A DNA stretch of 64,000 nt from JALZUE01 sp051251725 (lineage in GTDB: Bacteria; Pseudomonadota; Gammaproteobacteria; Enterobacterales; Alteromonadaceae): contig JBPOFN010000023.1 of assembly GCA_051251725.1 (NCBI GenBank), positions 1 to 64,000 of the forward strand, in the 5' to 3' direction. Each line of letters opens with the position of its first letter. Position 1 is the stretch's first letter. Positions 57,006 to 64,000 of this stretch are shown piece by piece. A program made the translations under genes and the position numbers. The notes beneath the pieces were generated by a model. That model saw only the letters and a program-made list of their open reading frames with translations. It was not told the DNA's origin and did no database searches.

Positions 57006-57845
57006 ATGGCTAATGAAAGAAATTCGGATGTGGTTTTATCTGCAAAAGACTTTCGGTTTATCTGTGACTTTGTCTACGAACATACCGGCATTGTGCTCAG
57101 TGAGTCTAAAAGAGAGATGGTCTATCGGCGTCTCTCTCGAATAGTCAGAGAGCGCAACCTGCAATCTTTTACTGAGTATTGTCAGTTATTGCGAAATAAC
57201 CCACCAAGTGAAATGGGTTATTTCATCAATGCAATTACAACAAACTTAACCAGTTTTTTTAGAGAAGCACATCATTTCGAGTTTTTAGCAGCGACAGAAT
57301 TGCCTAATTTACTGAAAAACAAGCGAGATAAAAAAATTCGCATATGGTCTTCCGCTTGCTCTACGGGTGAGGAGCCTTATTCGGTTGCGATGACTATTGT
57401 GCAGTCGATGAAAGAAAAACTGTCAACATGGGATGTGAAAATATTAGCTACGGATATTGATAGTGATGTCTTAGCTAAAGCACGTGCAGGAATCTATGAA
57501 GATAAAGATAATTTGATGCAGGCCAAGATTAAGCAGCAATTCTTTAATAAAGGGACAGGTCAAAATAGTCAACGGATGAGAGCCAATGAAACTATTAAAA
57601 AATATATTACATTTAAGCAATTAAATTTGTTGAATGAATGGCCAATGAAAGGGCCTTTTGATGTGATTTTTTGTCGAAACGTTGTGATCTATTTTGATAA
57701 AGAAACACAGCAAGAATTGTTTAGTCGCTTTTATCAATTACTTTCTCCTGGTGGATTATTAATTTTAGGACATAGTGAAAATCTAGGTAAATGCCAAGAA
57801 TATTTTGAGAATATTGGCCGTACCATCTTTAGAAAACCTTGGTAA
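57006..57845 (+). CDS. cheR: Chemotaxis protein methyltransferase CheR
   Basis: A 279-residue SAM-dependent enzyme that methylates glutamates on the MCP: N-terminal four-helix domain, then the Rossmann methyltransferase with TTNLTSFFREAHHFE, IRIWSSACSTGEEPYS, FDVIFCRNVVIYF and GGLLILGHSE. Its beta-subdomain could bind the pentapeptide at the MCP C-terminus. It starts nine bases after the MCP stop. Confidence 0.95.
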   Translation: MANERNSDVVLSAKDFRFICDFVYEHTGIVLSESKREMVYRRLSRIVRERNLQSFTEYCQLLRNNPPSEMGYFINAITTNLTSFFREAHHFEFLAATELPNLLKNKRDKKIRIWSSACSTGEEPYSVAMTIVQSMKEKLSTWDVKILATDIDSDVLAKARAGIYEDKDNLMQAKIKQQFFNKGTGQNSQRMRANETIKKYITFKQLNLLNEWPMKGPFDVIFCRNVVIYFDKETQQELFSRFYQLLSPGGLLILGHSENLGKCQEYFENIGRTIFRKPW

Positions 57846-57857
57846 AAGGGACTGAGC

Positions 57858-58511
57858 TTGCTACCAGAAGATATAGTTCGAGAGTATAAAAAAAACTGTC
57901 TGCCCGAGTTCTCTCATATTAATCATTATTGGGATAGGCAACGAAAATGTGTGGTATCAAAAATTTTGCCGGGCGAGTTTTTTATGTCGAAATCAAAGGG
58001 ATTAATTGCCACGACTTTAGGTTCTTGTATCTCGGCATGCATTTGGGATGAAAGCGCTAAAATAGGTGGCATGAACCATTTTATGCTCCCCGTTAGTGAT
58101 AAAGGAGAACATGAGGTTAATTGGGCAAGTCGAGGGAAAGTATCTGACGCAACACGATATGGCAACTTTGCAATGGAGCACCTGATTAATATGATTTTGA
58201 AGCATGGAGGCTGCCGAACAAGTTTAAGTGCAAAAGTGTTTGGCGGCGGCAAAGTTCTGCAAAAAATGTCTGACGTTGGCGAACGTAACATTCAATTTGT
58301 ATTTGAGTATTTAGATAACGAAAAAATAGCGGTTGTTAAATCGGATATTGGTTTGATTTATCCGCGTAAAGTCTTGTTTGATCCTATATCTGGTAAGGCT
58401 TACATAAAAAGATTAGATAATTTACATAATGATACCATTGTACGTAGAGAGCATGACTATCGTACCACTATTGATGATAGTGATGTTGGTGGCGAGATAG
58501 AGCTTTTTTAA
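57858..58511 (+). CDS. cheD: Chemoreceptor glutamine deamidase CheD
   Basis: A 217-residue deamidase with the catalytic Cys in TLGSCISACI and the His in MNHFMLP, and a late VFGGGKVLQ strand. It converts receptor glutamines to glutamates and can interact with CheY-phosphatases of the CheC type. The start is a TTG at 57858. The C-terminus ends G-G-E-I-E-L-F, a tail shared in part with two later proteins of the operon. Confidence 0.92.
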   Translation: MLPEDIVREYKKNCLPEFSHINHYWDRQRKCVVSKILPGEFFMSKSKGLIATTLGSCISACIWDESAKIGGMNHFMLPVSDKGEHEVNWASRGKVSDATRYGNFAMEHLINMILKHGGCRTSLSAKVFGGGKVLQKMSDVGERNIQFVFEYLDNEKIAVVKSDIGLIYPRKVLFDPISGKAYIKRLDNLHNDTIVRREHDYRTTIDDSDVGGEIELF

Positions 58512-58527
58512 GCGCCTGGAATTTTTA

Positions 58528-59601
58528 ATGACAAAAATCAAAGTACTCATTGTTGACGACTCTACAGTGGTAAGAAAAATTGTCCGAGAATTATTATCAG
58601 CGGATCCCGACATTGAAGTGGTTGGCGAAGCTGAAAATCCGTTTGTCGCTAGAGACTTAATTAAAAGTCTTAATCCGGACCTTATTACCTTAGACGTTGA
58701 AATGCCTAAAATGGATGGCATTACTTTTTTGGCAAATTTAATGCGATTAAGGCCAATGCCTGTGGTTATGTTATCAACCTTAACCACCAAAGGTGCTGAC
58801 ATTACTTTGCAAGCGCTAGAATTAGGGGCGATAGATTTCATTGCCAAACCCAATGTTGAAACATTATTTGGTAGCAAATCTACTTTTAGCGATTTTTTAA
58901 TTGAGAAAGTTAAACAAGCGGTAAAAGTTGACCAAAAGCAGCACCAGCTAACGAGTAAGCTTATTGATAGTGGTAAGAGTAGTATTTTACCGTTTAATGG
59001 CAGTGGGCGAAGAAATCACCTGATTGCGATTGGCGCTTCTACGGGCGGAATTGAAGCGTTAAAAGTAGTACTTAGCCGGTTACCAAAAAATTCACCGCCT
59101 ATTGTTATTGCTCAACATATACCACCTACATTTAGTGAGCGTTTTGCCAATCGATTAAATGCGATTTGCGAAGTCACAGTACAAGAAGCAAGGCACGGGA
59201 TAAAAATCAAAGAAGGCAATGTCTATATTGCTCAAGGGGCAATTCACTTAAGAATAGAAGAAAAAAATGGTGCGTTATTTTGTGTTTTTGATGATTCCGA
59301 GAAAGTGAATCGACATAAACCCTCTGTTGATGTGCTGTTTCGCTCTTTAATACCGATGGCACATAATGTTCAAGCGATACTGTTAACAGGTATGGGAAAT
59401 GATGGTGCACAAGGTATGTTGGAATTAAAAAATGCCGGCGCTAAAACGCTTATTCAAGATAAGAATAGTAGTTTGATTTGGGGTATGCCCGGCAGTGCTT
59501 ATAAATTGTCTGCTCACCTAGAGCAGTGTGATTTATTTGAAATCAGTCAACGAATGCTAACTTATGCGAGCTTGACCTTTGATGAAATGAAAGGAGTCTA
59601 A
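58528..59601 (+). CDS. cheB: Chemotaxis methylesterase CheB
   Basis: A 357-residue regulator-effector: receiver domain with D56 in ITLDVEMPKMDG, then a linker and the methylesterase domain with the triad S171 (GASTGG), H197 (AQHIPP) and D292 (GMGNDG). It removes methyl groups from the MCP after phosphorylation by CheA. The next gene begins immediately after its stop (TAA then ATG). Confidence 0.95.
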   Translation: MTKIKVLIVDDSTVVRKIVRELLSADPDIEVVGEAENPFVARDLIKSLNPDLITLDVEMPKMDGITFLANLMRLRPMPVVMLSTLTTKGADITLQALELGAIDFIAKPNVETLFGSKSTFSDFLIEKVKQAVKVDQKQHQLTSKLIDSGKSSILPFNGSGRRNHLIAIGASTGGIEALKVVLSRLPKNSPPIVIAQHIPPTFSERFANRLNAICEVTVQEARHGIKIKEGNVYIAQGAIHLRIEEKNGALFCVFDDSEKVNRHKPSVDVLFRSLIPMAHNVQAILLTGMGNDGAQGMLELKNAGAKTLIQDKNSSLIWGMPGSAYKLSAHLEQCDLFEISQRMLTYASLTFDEMKGV

Positions 59602-60261
59602 ATGTTGTTTACTAAGTACCAAACAATAAATGTAAACCTACTGATTTTATTATTAATTAACACATTATTTTTTCAAATAACGACGATTAATGTAATTGGC
59701 CTTGGTGTGCTGCTTGTTATTGCTTTTGTTAATGTTTTTTCCGCTCGTAAAGTACCTATTGATGAAGCTATTCCCGCCGCTAAAACTGCGGATGTAAATG
59801 ACAAATTATTAGCCGCCTTGTCGGAAATTAATCAGGCGATTGATTTTGAAGTAACTGTTTTTGAAAATGAAATAAACCGCACTAATCAAATAATTAAAGA
59901 AGCTATGCCAGCGATTTCAAATGCGTTCAAAGAGTTAGAAAGTTTAAGTAATCAGCAGCCTAATATGAACAATGCTTTAAATAAGCAAATACAAGCCGCG
60001 GTGTCAGATGGCATACGTTCGCTACAATTTGAGGATTTCACCTTTCAAATTCTTGATTCGTTAAAGAGTAATATTCATTCATTAACAGAAATAAGTGCTG
60101 AAATAGTTACGTTTCAACATGCAGTACAACGAGATGAATTATCTGCAGTCATCAATTTAAAAGAAAAATGCCAAGCTATTTCTGTGAAATCTAAACTAAG
60201 AAATGATGTGAGACATGTTAATCAAACATCGATGGAAGAGGGAGAGATTGAACTGTTTTAA
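59602..60261 (+). CDS. Membrane protein with CheZ-like D-x-x-x-Q motif
   Basis: A 219-residue protein I cannot place in a named family. Two membrane helices (about 10-27 and 30-46) are followed by a helical cytoplasmic region. Residues 141-150 read LQFEDFTFQI: D145 and Q149 are spaced like the catalytic Asp and Gln of CheZ (D-L-T-G-Q in E. coli), in the same kind of helix. The C-terminus is E-G-E-I-E-L-F, nearly the CheD tail; the C-terminal peptide of CheZ is what binds CheY. No cheZ or cheC is otherwise present in the window. I infer a membrane-bound CheY phosphatase, unproven. It follows cheB without a gap. Confidence 0.8.
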   Translation: MLFTKYQTINVNLLILLLINTLFFQITTINVIGLGVLLVIAFVNVFSARKVPIDEAIPAAKTADVNDKLLAALSEINQAIDFEVTVFENEINRTNQIIKEAMPAISNAFKELESLSNQQPNMNNALNKQIQAAVSDGIRSLQFEDFTFQILDSLKSNIHSLTEISAEIVTFQHAVQRDELSAVINLKEKCQAISVKSKLRNDVRHVNQTSMEEGEIELF

Positions 60262-60484
60262 CGAGAAAAAATCTAGTAATAGACTATTATCATGGTGGCA
60301 ACAATATTACCGGTGGCGCTGTTATGAAAAATTGTTTAGCGCATGTTTATAACATCTTAGGTATTACTGAGTTGAGTCAAAGCTTAAAACGGGAAAATAT
60401 CAGTCGCAGATAAGCGGTGTTAATTGTGTTTACTAGATGAATTGGCACTTAGTCTATTTTGAACAATGAATTCAGGGGGGATAT

Positions 60485-61411
60485 ATGGAATCAATATACA
60501 AGCTTACTATTTTAATTGTTGATGATAACCGTATGATGAGAGAAGTCATCAATAAAATGTTATCCCCTTTAAATCATCATATTTTAATATCTGACGGTTA
60601 CGAGTCGGCACTGGCTTATCTTGAAAGCGACAATGTCGATTTAATTTTGATGGATATTGAAATGCCTGAAGTTAATGGCTTTGAATTAACTCAAATGATC
60701 CGACAAAAATATGCTCGCTGGCTACCTATTATCTTTCTTAGCGCCAATAATAATGAGTTATCCGTAGAGAAAGGGTTAAATGCTGGCGGAGATGACTATC
60801 TCACTAAACCCATTAGCCAGATAATTCTTTATGCCAAAATTAGAGCGATGTCTCGCATTGCCGAATTACAATTTAAACTAGACACTCTGGATAAAAAATT
60901 AGCAAAGCTTAGCAGCCAAGACCCATTAACCAAGCTGCTTAATAGACGCGCATTAGAAGATAAATTAAAAACTCACTGGCTTAATCACAAACGCGATAAT
61001 AGCTCTATTTCTCTGCTGGTGATTAATATTGATTATTTTAAATTATTTAACGAGCATTATGGTCGCGCTGAAGGTGATGCTTGTTTAAAACGGTTTTCGC
61101 TAATGTTGAAACGACAAGTAAACCGCGAAACTGACACGGTTGCGCGATATGACGGAGAAGTGTTTGTTATTTTACTACCATATACTGACGAATATGGCGC
61201 AAAGCAGCTCGCTGAAAAAGTATTATTAAGTTTGTCGTCGGAGCCGATTAAACATGATTTTTCACCGACAGAACTATTTGTTACCGCCAGCATCGGCATT
61301 GCATCTAGCCAAGGTATGGGGTCGGGTTATAAACATTTATTAAAAACAGCTGATTTGGCCCTTTATCAAGCGAAAAAAAATGGCAGAAACTGTATTGCCA
61401 CCCATAAATAA
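60485..61411 (+). CDS. Response regulator with degenerate GGDEF domain
   Basis: A 308-residue REC-GGDEF protein. The receiver (1-120) has D13/D14 and phosphoacceptor D57 in LMDIEMPEVNG. The second domain has the usual DPLTKLLNRR and NIDYFK (D183), but the active-site GGDEF reads D-G-E-V-F (223-227), so it is probably not a working cyclase. R214-E-T-D217, five residues before it, is the c-di-GMP inhibitory (I) site, intact. It may therefore bind c-di-GMP as a receptor. It has a strong AGGGGGG ribosome site and lies 223 bp after the CheZ-like gene. Confidence 0.88.
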   Translation: MESIYKLTILIVDDNRMMREVINKMLSPLNHHILISDGYESALAYLESDNVDLILMDIEMPEVNGFELTQMIRQKYARWLPIIFLSANNNELSVEKGLNAGGDDYLTKPISQIILYAKIRAMSRIAELQFKLDTLDKKLAKLSSQDPLTKLLNRRALEDKLKTHWLNHKRDNSSISLLVINIDYFKLFNEHYGRAEGDACLKRFSLMLKRQVNRETDTVARYDGEVFVILLPYTDEYGAKQLAEKVLLSLSSEPIKHDFSPTELFVTASIGIASSQGMGSGYKHLLKTADLALYQAKKNGRNCIATHK

Positions 61412-61439
61412 TATCTTGTAAAAATAAAAAGGATTTAAA

Positions 61440-62594
61440 ATGGACAAACCAAGTGTGTTAATTATTGATGATAATACAGATTATCTTTCCTTATTACAGG
61501 AAGCATTAAGTGATAAATATGAAGTTATGTTGGCAGAGAATTTAGCCGTTGCAGAGGAGGCTATTTTAGCACATGGCAGCTTTGATATTGCTTTAGTTGA
61601 TGAACACATAGGCAAAGAAATTGGTTCTGTCTGGATTGCAGAAAAGGTGCTGACAAAAAACACAGCCACATCGTTTGTTTTATATTCAGGTTTAGCAACC
61701 GAAGAAGCGATATTGAATGGTTTAATTTGCGGCGCGGATGACTTTTTAACTAAACCTATGTCATTAATTTCGCTCTCTAATAAACTAGATAAATTGATTG
61801 AATATCAAAATAAAATTCATGGCTATGAAGACGATATTAAATCAAAAGAAAATGTCATTAACATTTCAATGGCACAAGCTTCTAAATATGGAAGTTGTAT
61901 GCAGTTAACCTCAAGAATTAATCATTGTTTTACTTATGATAAAATTCGAGACGAAGTTTTTTTGTTTTTGCATAACATGGGCTTAAAAGGTTGTATTGCT
62001 TTTTATCCTTTAGAGCAGGAGCCTATATTTTATAGCTCAACCAACGGTTACTGCTCGCCGGTTGAAATTAATGTTCAGACTCTATTACATGAAAAACCGC
62101 GCCTATTTAGGTTTGGTTCTCGTACTATCTTTAATCACCCACTCATTTCGTTATTGGTTTTAAACTTAGAAGAAGGCGCGATTGACACTGACATTTATAT
62201 TGATGCATTAGCTTCTGTCATTGAGTGTTTAGGCGCTAGAATGGAGTTTTTAATTTATAAAAATTCACTAGTTAATGTTCAAGAGCAAATCAGTCAGGCA
62301 GTTATTGCGACCAAGAACATGGTGCAAGTTTCTAAACATAATCAACAAGAGATAATGAATGAAATTGTTCAAAGCATTGGGCAAAGTTTCCATATTCTTG
62401 ACATGTCGCTTGAACAAGAAAAATATTTAACAGACTTAGTTCAGACTTCACTGAATAAACATTCACAAGGTGAAGTGAATTTTATTGAAGTTATTGGTTA
62501 TTTAGATCAAGCGTTAGCGAGTGTTGATAAATTAAAAGAATTAAATACGGTGGTGGTTGAAGAAATACTTGATGATGAGGATGAGTTATTTTGA
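61440..62594 (+). CDS. REC protein with GAF-like C-terminal region
   Basis: A 384-residue protein. Receiver domain (about 5-125) with D10/D11, phosphoacceptor D54 in ALVDEHIG and K105 in LTKPMS, so it can be phosphorylated. A coil (125-150) leads to a GAF-like domain (about 155-270), then helices and an acidic C-terminus ending D-D-E-D-E-L-F. I do not recognise the family. Its stop overlaps the next start by four bases. The last residues resemble the CheD and CheZ-like tails of the same operon. Confidence 0.82.
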   Translation: MDKPSVLIIDDNTDYLSLLQEALSDKYEVMLAENLAVAEEAILAHGSFDIALVDEHIGKEIGSVWIAEKVLTKNTATSFVLYSGLATEEAILNGLICGADDFLTKPMSLISLSNKLDKLIEYQNKIHGYEDDIKSKENVINISMAQASKYGSCMQLTSRINHCFTYDKIRDEVFLFLHNMGLKGCIAFYPLEQEPIFYSSTNGYCSPVEINVQTLLHEKPRLFRFGSRTIFNHPLISLLVLNLEEGAIDTDIYIDALASVIECLGARMEFLIYKNSLVNVQEQISQAVIATKNMVQVSKHNQQEIMNEIVQSIGQSFHILDMSLEQEKYLTDLVQTSLNKHSQGEVNFIEVIGYLDQALASVDKLKELNTVVVEEILDDEDELF

Positions 62595-64000
62595 GCAATG
62601 AAGCCGACACTAATAACCGTATTAACATAAAAAAATTGCCCTTTGCCGTAATAAAAATTGATAATCAAGGTCGATTAACTCATGTAAATGAGAGCTTTTT
62701 GTCCTTGTCAGGCTTTACTAATGACGAAATAATAAATAGTCATATCAATAGTTTACTTTCTGATGATGTCTTTGAATATTTCGATGACATTCAAGGTGAC
62801 GAGCCAATTAATCTGGTGTTATTTGACAAAGCTAAAGCACAGATAGCTATCGAGATAAAATTAACTAGCGAGCATTCTCATTATTTTATTTTTATCACCC
62901 CAATCGCGAATAATAATTTAGCCGATAGCGCCTATACAGGAAAATTCATTCATTCAGCTGAAGCATTAGGTATTTCACTAAAACCTTATTGGGAATGGAA
63001 TGTTCAAGAAGATGCCATATTTATCTCCGCTATGGCGATGCAGTTGCTAAGTAACAAAAATCACCCTTATGAAGCAAAAGTAGGGTTTTGGACAAAAAAT
63101 ATAGCGCCTGAATTTATTGAAAAACGTCAAAAAGCGATAGACTCGGTTTTATCTGGTAATAAAACTGAATATCGGTGTGAGTATCAGTTAAATACCCTTG
63201 CTGGAGAAGCAATATGGCTCGAAGAAAAAGGGCTAGTTATTGAGTATCAGAATAATCAACCATCAATTTTGTTTGGCACCATTGTCGATATAACTAAATC
63301 CAAAAACTTGATTAGCGACTTAAAAAAACAAAATGCCTATTTACTACTGGCCGAAAAATTAAGTCACGCGGGGCATTGGCGCATTGACGTTACCACCGGC
63401 GAGGTGTTTTTATCTCGCGGTGTTTATCTTATTCATGGTGTTGATCCAAAAAAAGCGAAAGTAGAGCACCTTAACAGCGAGTGTTTTCATGATGAAAAAG
63501 ATCTTCCCATGTATATGGAACACTATAAGGCGGCGATCAAAAATAAAGCAGGATTCTATTTTAAACACACAATCACTAGAGATACTGGCAGTAAAATTAA
63601 AATAGAGGTTATTGCTGATGTTGAGATGGACGATTTAGGTAATGTCATCGCTGTCTTTGGTGTTATACGAGATATTTCGAAACAAGAACAAACCTTTGAA
63701 AAGCTAAAATTATTAGCCATGGTTAATTACACCATTAATGTGCCGATATTTTTCCTCAACGAACTAGATAATGTGGTGTATCAAGATTTAACCGTGAAAT
63801 TAAGTAGTAAAATTTCAGGCTTGTTTGACTATATAAATTTTTCATTTTCAGATTATATTGCCCTTAAAAAGACAGCAAAAAAGATAGGCCAAGTTAAAAA
63901 AAATAGCGTGACCTTTGACCAGTTTCAAACGGTATACAATATTTCGGTTACCTATGAGCCTGATGCTGGTATATATATCTGGATAGTTGAAAATATCACC
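62591..64000 (+). CDS. Multi-PAS sensor protein (partial, runs off the window)
   Basis: Open from a TTG at 62591, in a TTGA overlap with the previous stop and with a GAGGATGAG ribosome site, to the end of the window: 470 codons without a stop. No ATG occurs in frame until about residue 150, supporting the TTG. Visible are an N-terminal PAS fold (about 15-105), two PAS_3-type domains with PAC ends (about 138-235 and 255-360), and the start of a further PAS-like domain. The missing C-terminus probably carries a histidine kinase or GGDEF/EAL domain. No membrane helix so far. Confidence 0.85.
   Translation, partial: MSNEADTNNRINIKKLPFAVIKIDNQGRLTHVNESFLSLSGFTNDEIINSHINSLLSDDVFEYFDDIQGDEPINLVLFDKAKAQIAIEIKLTSEHSHYFIFITPIANNNLADSAYTGKFIHSAEALGISLKPYWEWNVQEDAIFISAMAMQLLSNKNHPYEAKVGFWTKNIAPEFIEKRQKAIDSVLSGNKTEYRCEYQLNTLAGEAIWLEEKGLVIEYQNNQPSILFGTIVDITKSKNLISDLKKQNAYLLLAEKLSHAGHWRIDVTTGEVFLSRGVYLIHGVDPKKAKVEHLNSECFHDEKDLPMYMEHYKAAIKNKAGFYFKHTITRDTGSKIKIEVIADVEMDDLGNVIAVFGVIRDISKQEQTFEKLKLLAMVNYTINVPIFFLNELDNVVYQDLTVKLSSKISGLFDYINFSFSDYIALKKTAKKIGQVKKNSVTFDQFQTVYNISVTYEPDAGIYIWIVENIT

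Noticed and set aside
60443..60449. Sigma-54 -24 element (TTGGCAC) before the REC-GGDEF gene
   Set aside because: The GC of the -12 element is missing at the required distance.

Overview
The window looks like chromosomal DNA of a marine gammaproteobacterium of the order Alteromonadales, most likely near Colwellia/Thalassotalea. The reasons are the low G+C feel, the conserved enteric/marine gene order (gpmI-envC-yibQ facing yibN-grxC-secB-gpsA-trmL; orn/rsgA/psd; queG facing nnr-tsaE-ami-mutL-miaA-hfq-hflX-hflK-hflC-yjeT-purA; rph-pyrE), and the accessory families in between. The genus is inference; no rRNA or tRNA gene was seen.

Layout. 1-4.1 kb: a heptamer tandem repeat, then on the minus strand an E1/ThiF-nitroreductase fusion, a PEP-CTERM-type N-acyltransferase and a patatin lipase. 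4.1-12.4 kb: an exported serine protease, then the envelope and housekeeping block with yibQ, envC and gpmI on one strand and yibN, grxC, secB, gpsA, trmL and a cation efflux gene on the other. 12.4-21.1 kb, all minus strand: a lysophospholipase-like hydrolase, a CpxA/CpxR-like two-component pair with a CpxR-like box, a BlaI/BlaR1(M56)-TonB pair with a palindromic operator candidate, a glycerophosphodiesterase, psd and rsgA. 21.4-31.3 kb: orn, a glycosyltransferase, a PAP2 phosphatase, a very large hybrid-kinase-like protein that has lost all its recognisable phosphotransfer residues, an exported esterase, a periplasmic binding protein and a sulfatase gene broken by one missing base. 31.4-46.3 kb: the housekeeping block queG to purA, a MITE-like inverted-repeat element, pyrE and rph. 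46.5-50.3 kb: a thioredoxin-like/Tat-exported subunit/GMC dehydrogenase operon and a Sel1-repeat coiled-coil protein.

50.5-64 kb: a long co-directional accessory chemotaxis operon with STAS, cheY, cheA, two cheW, a soluble MCP with four PAS repeats, cheR, cheD and cheB, followed by four less usual genes: a membrane protein with a CheZ-like D-x-x-x-Q motif, a response regulator with a degenerate GGDEF domain that keeps its c-di-GMP inhibitory site, a REC protein with a GAF-like region, and a multi-PAS protein running off the window. Three of the proteins in the operon (CheD, the CheZ-like protein and the REC-GAF protein) end in an acidic tail finishing in ELF, and the MCP ends in a CheR-tether-like pentapeptide.

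The most interesting candidates for new biology are the tail of the chemotaxis operon, the phosphorelay-dead hybrid kinase at 23.8-27.4 kb, and the ThiF-nitroreductase/acyltransferase/patatin cluster at the left edge.
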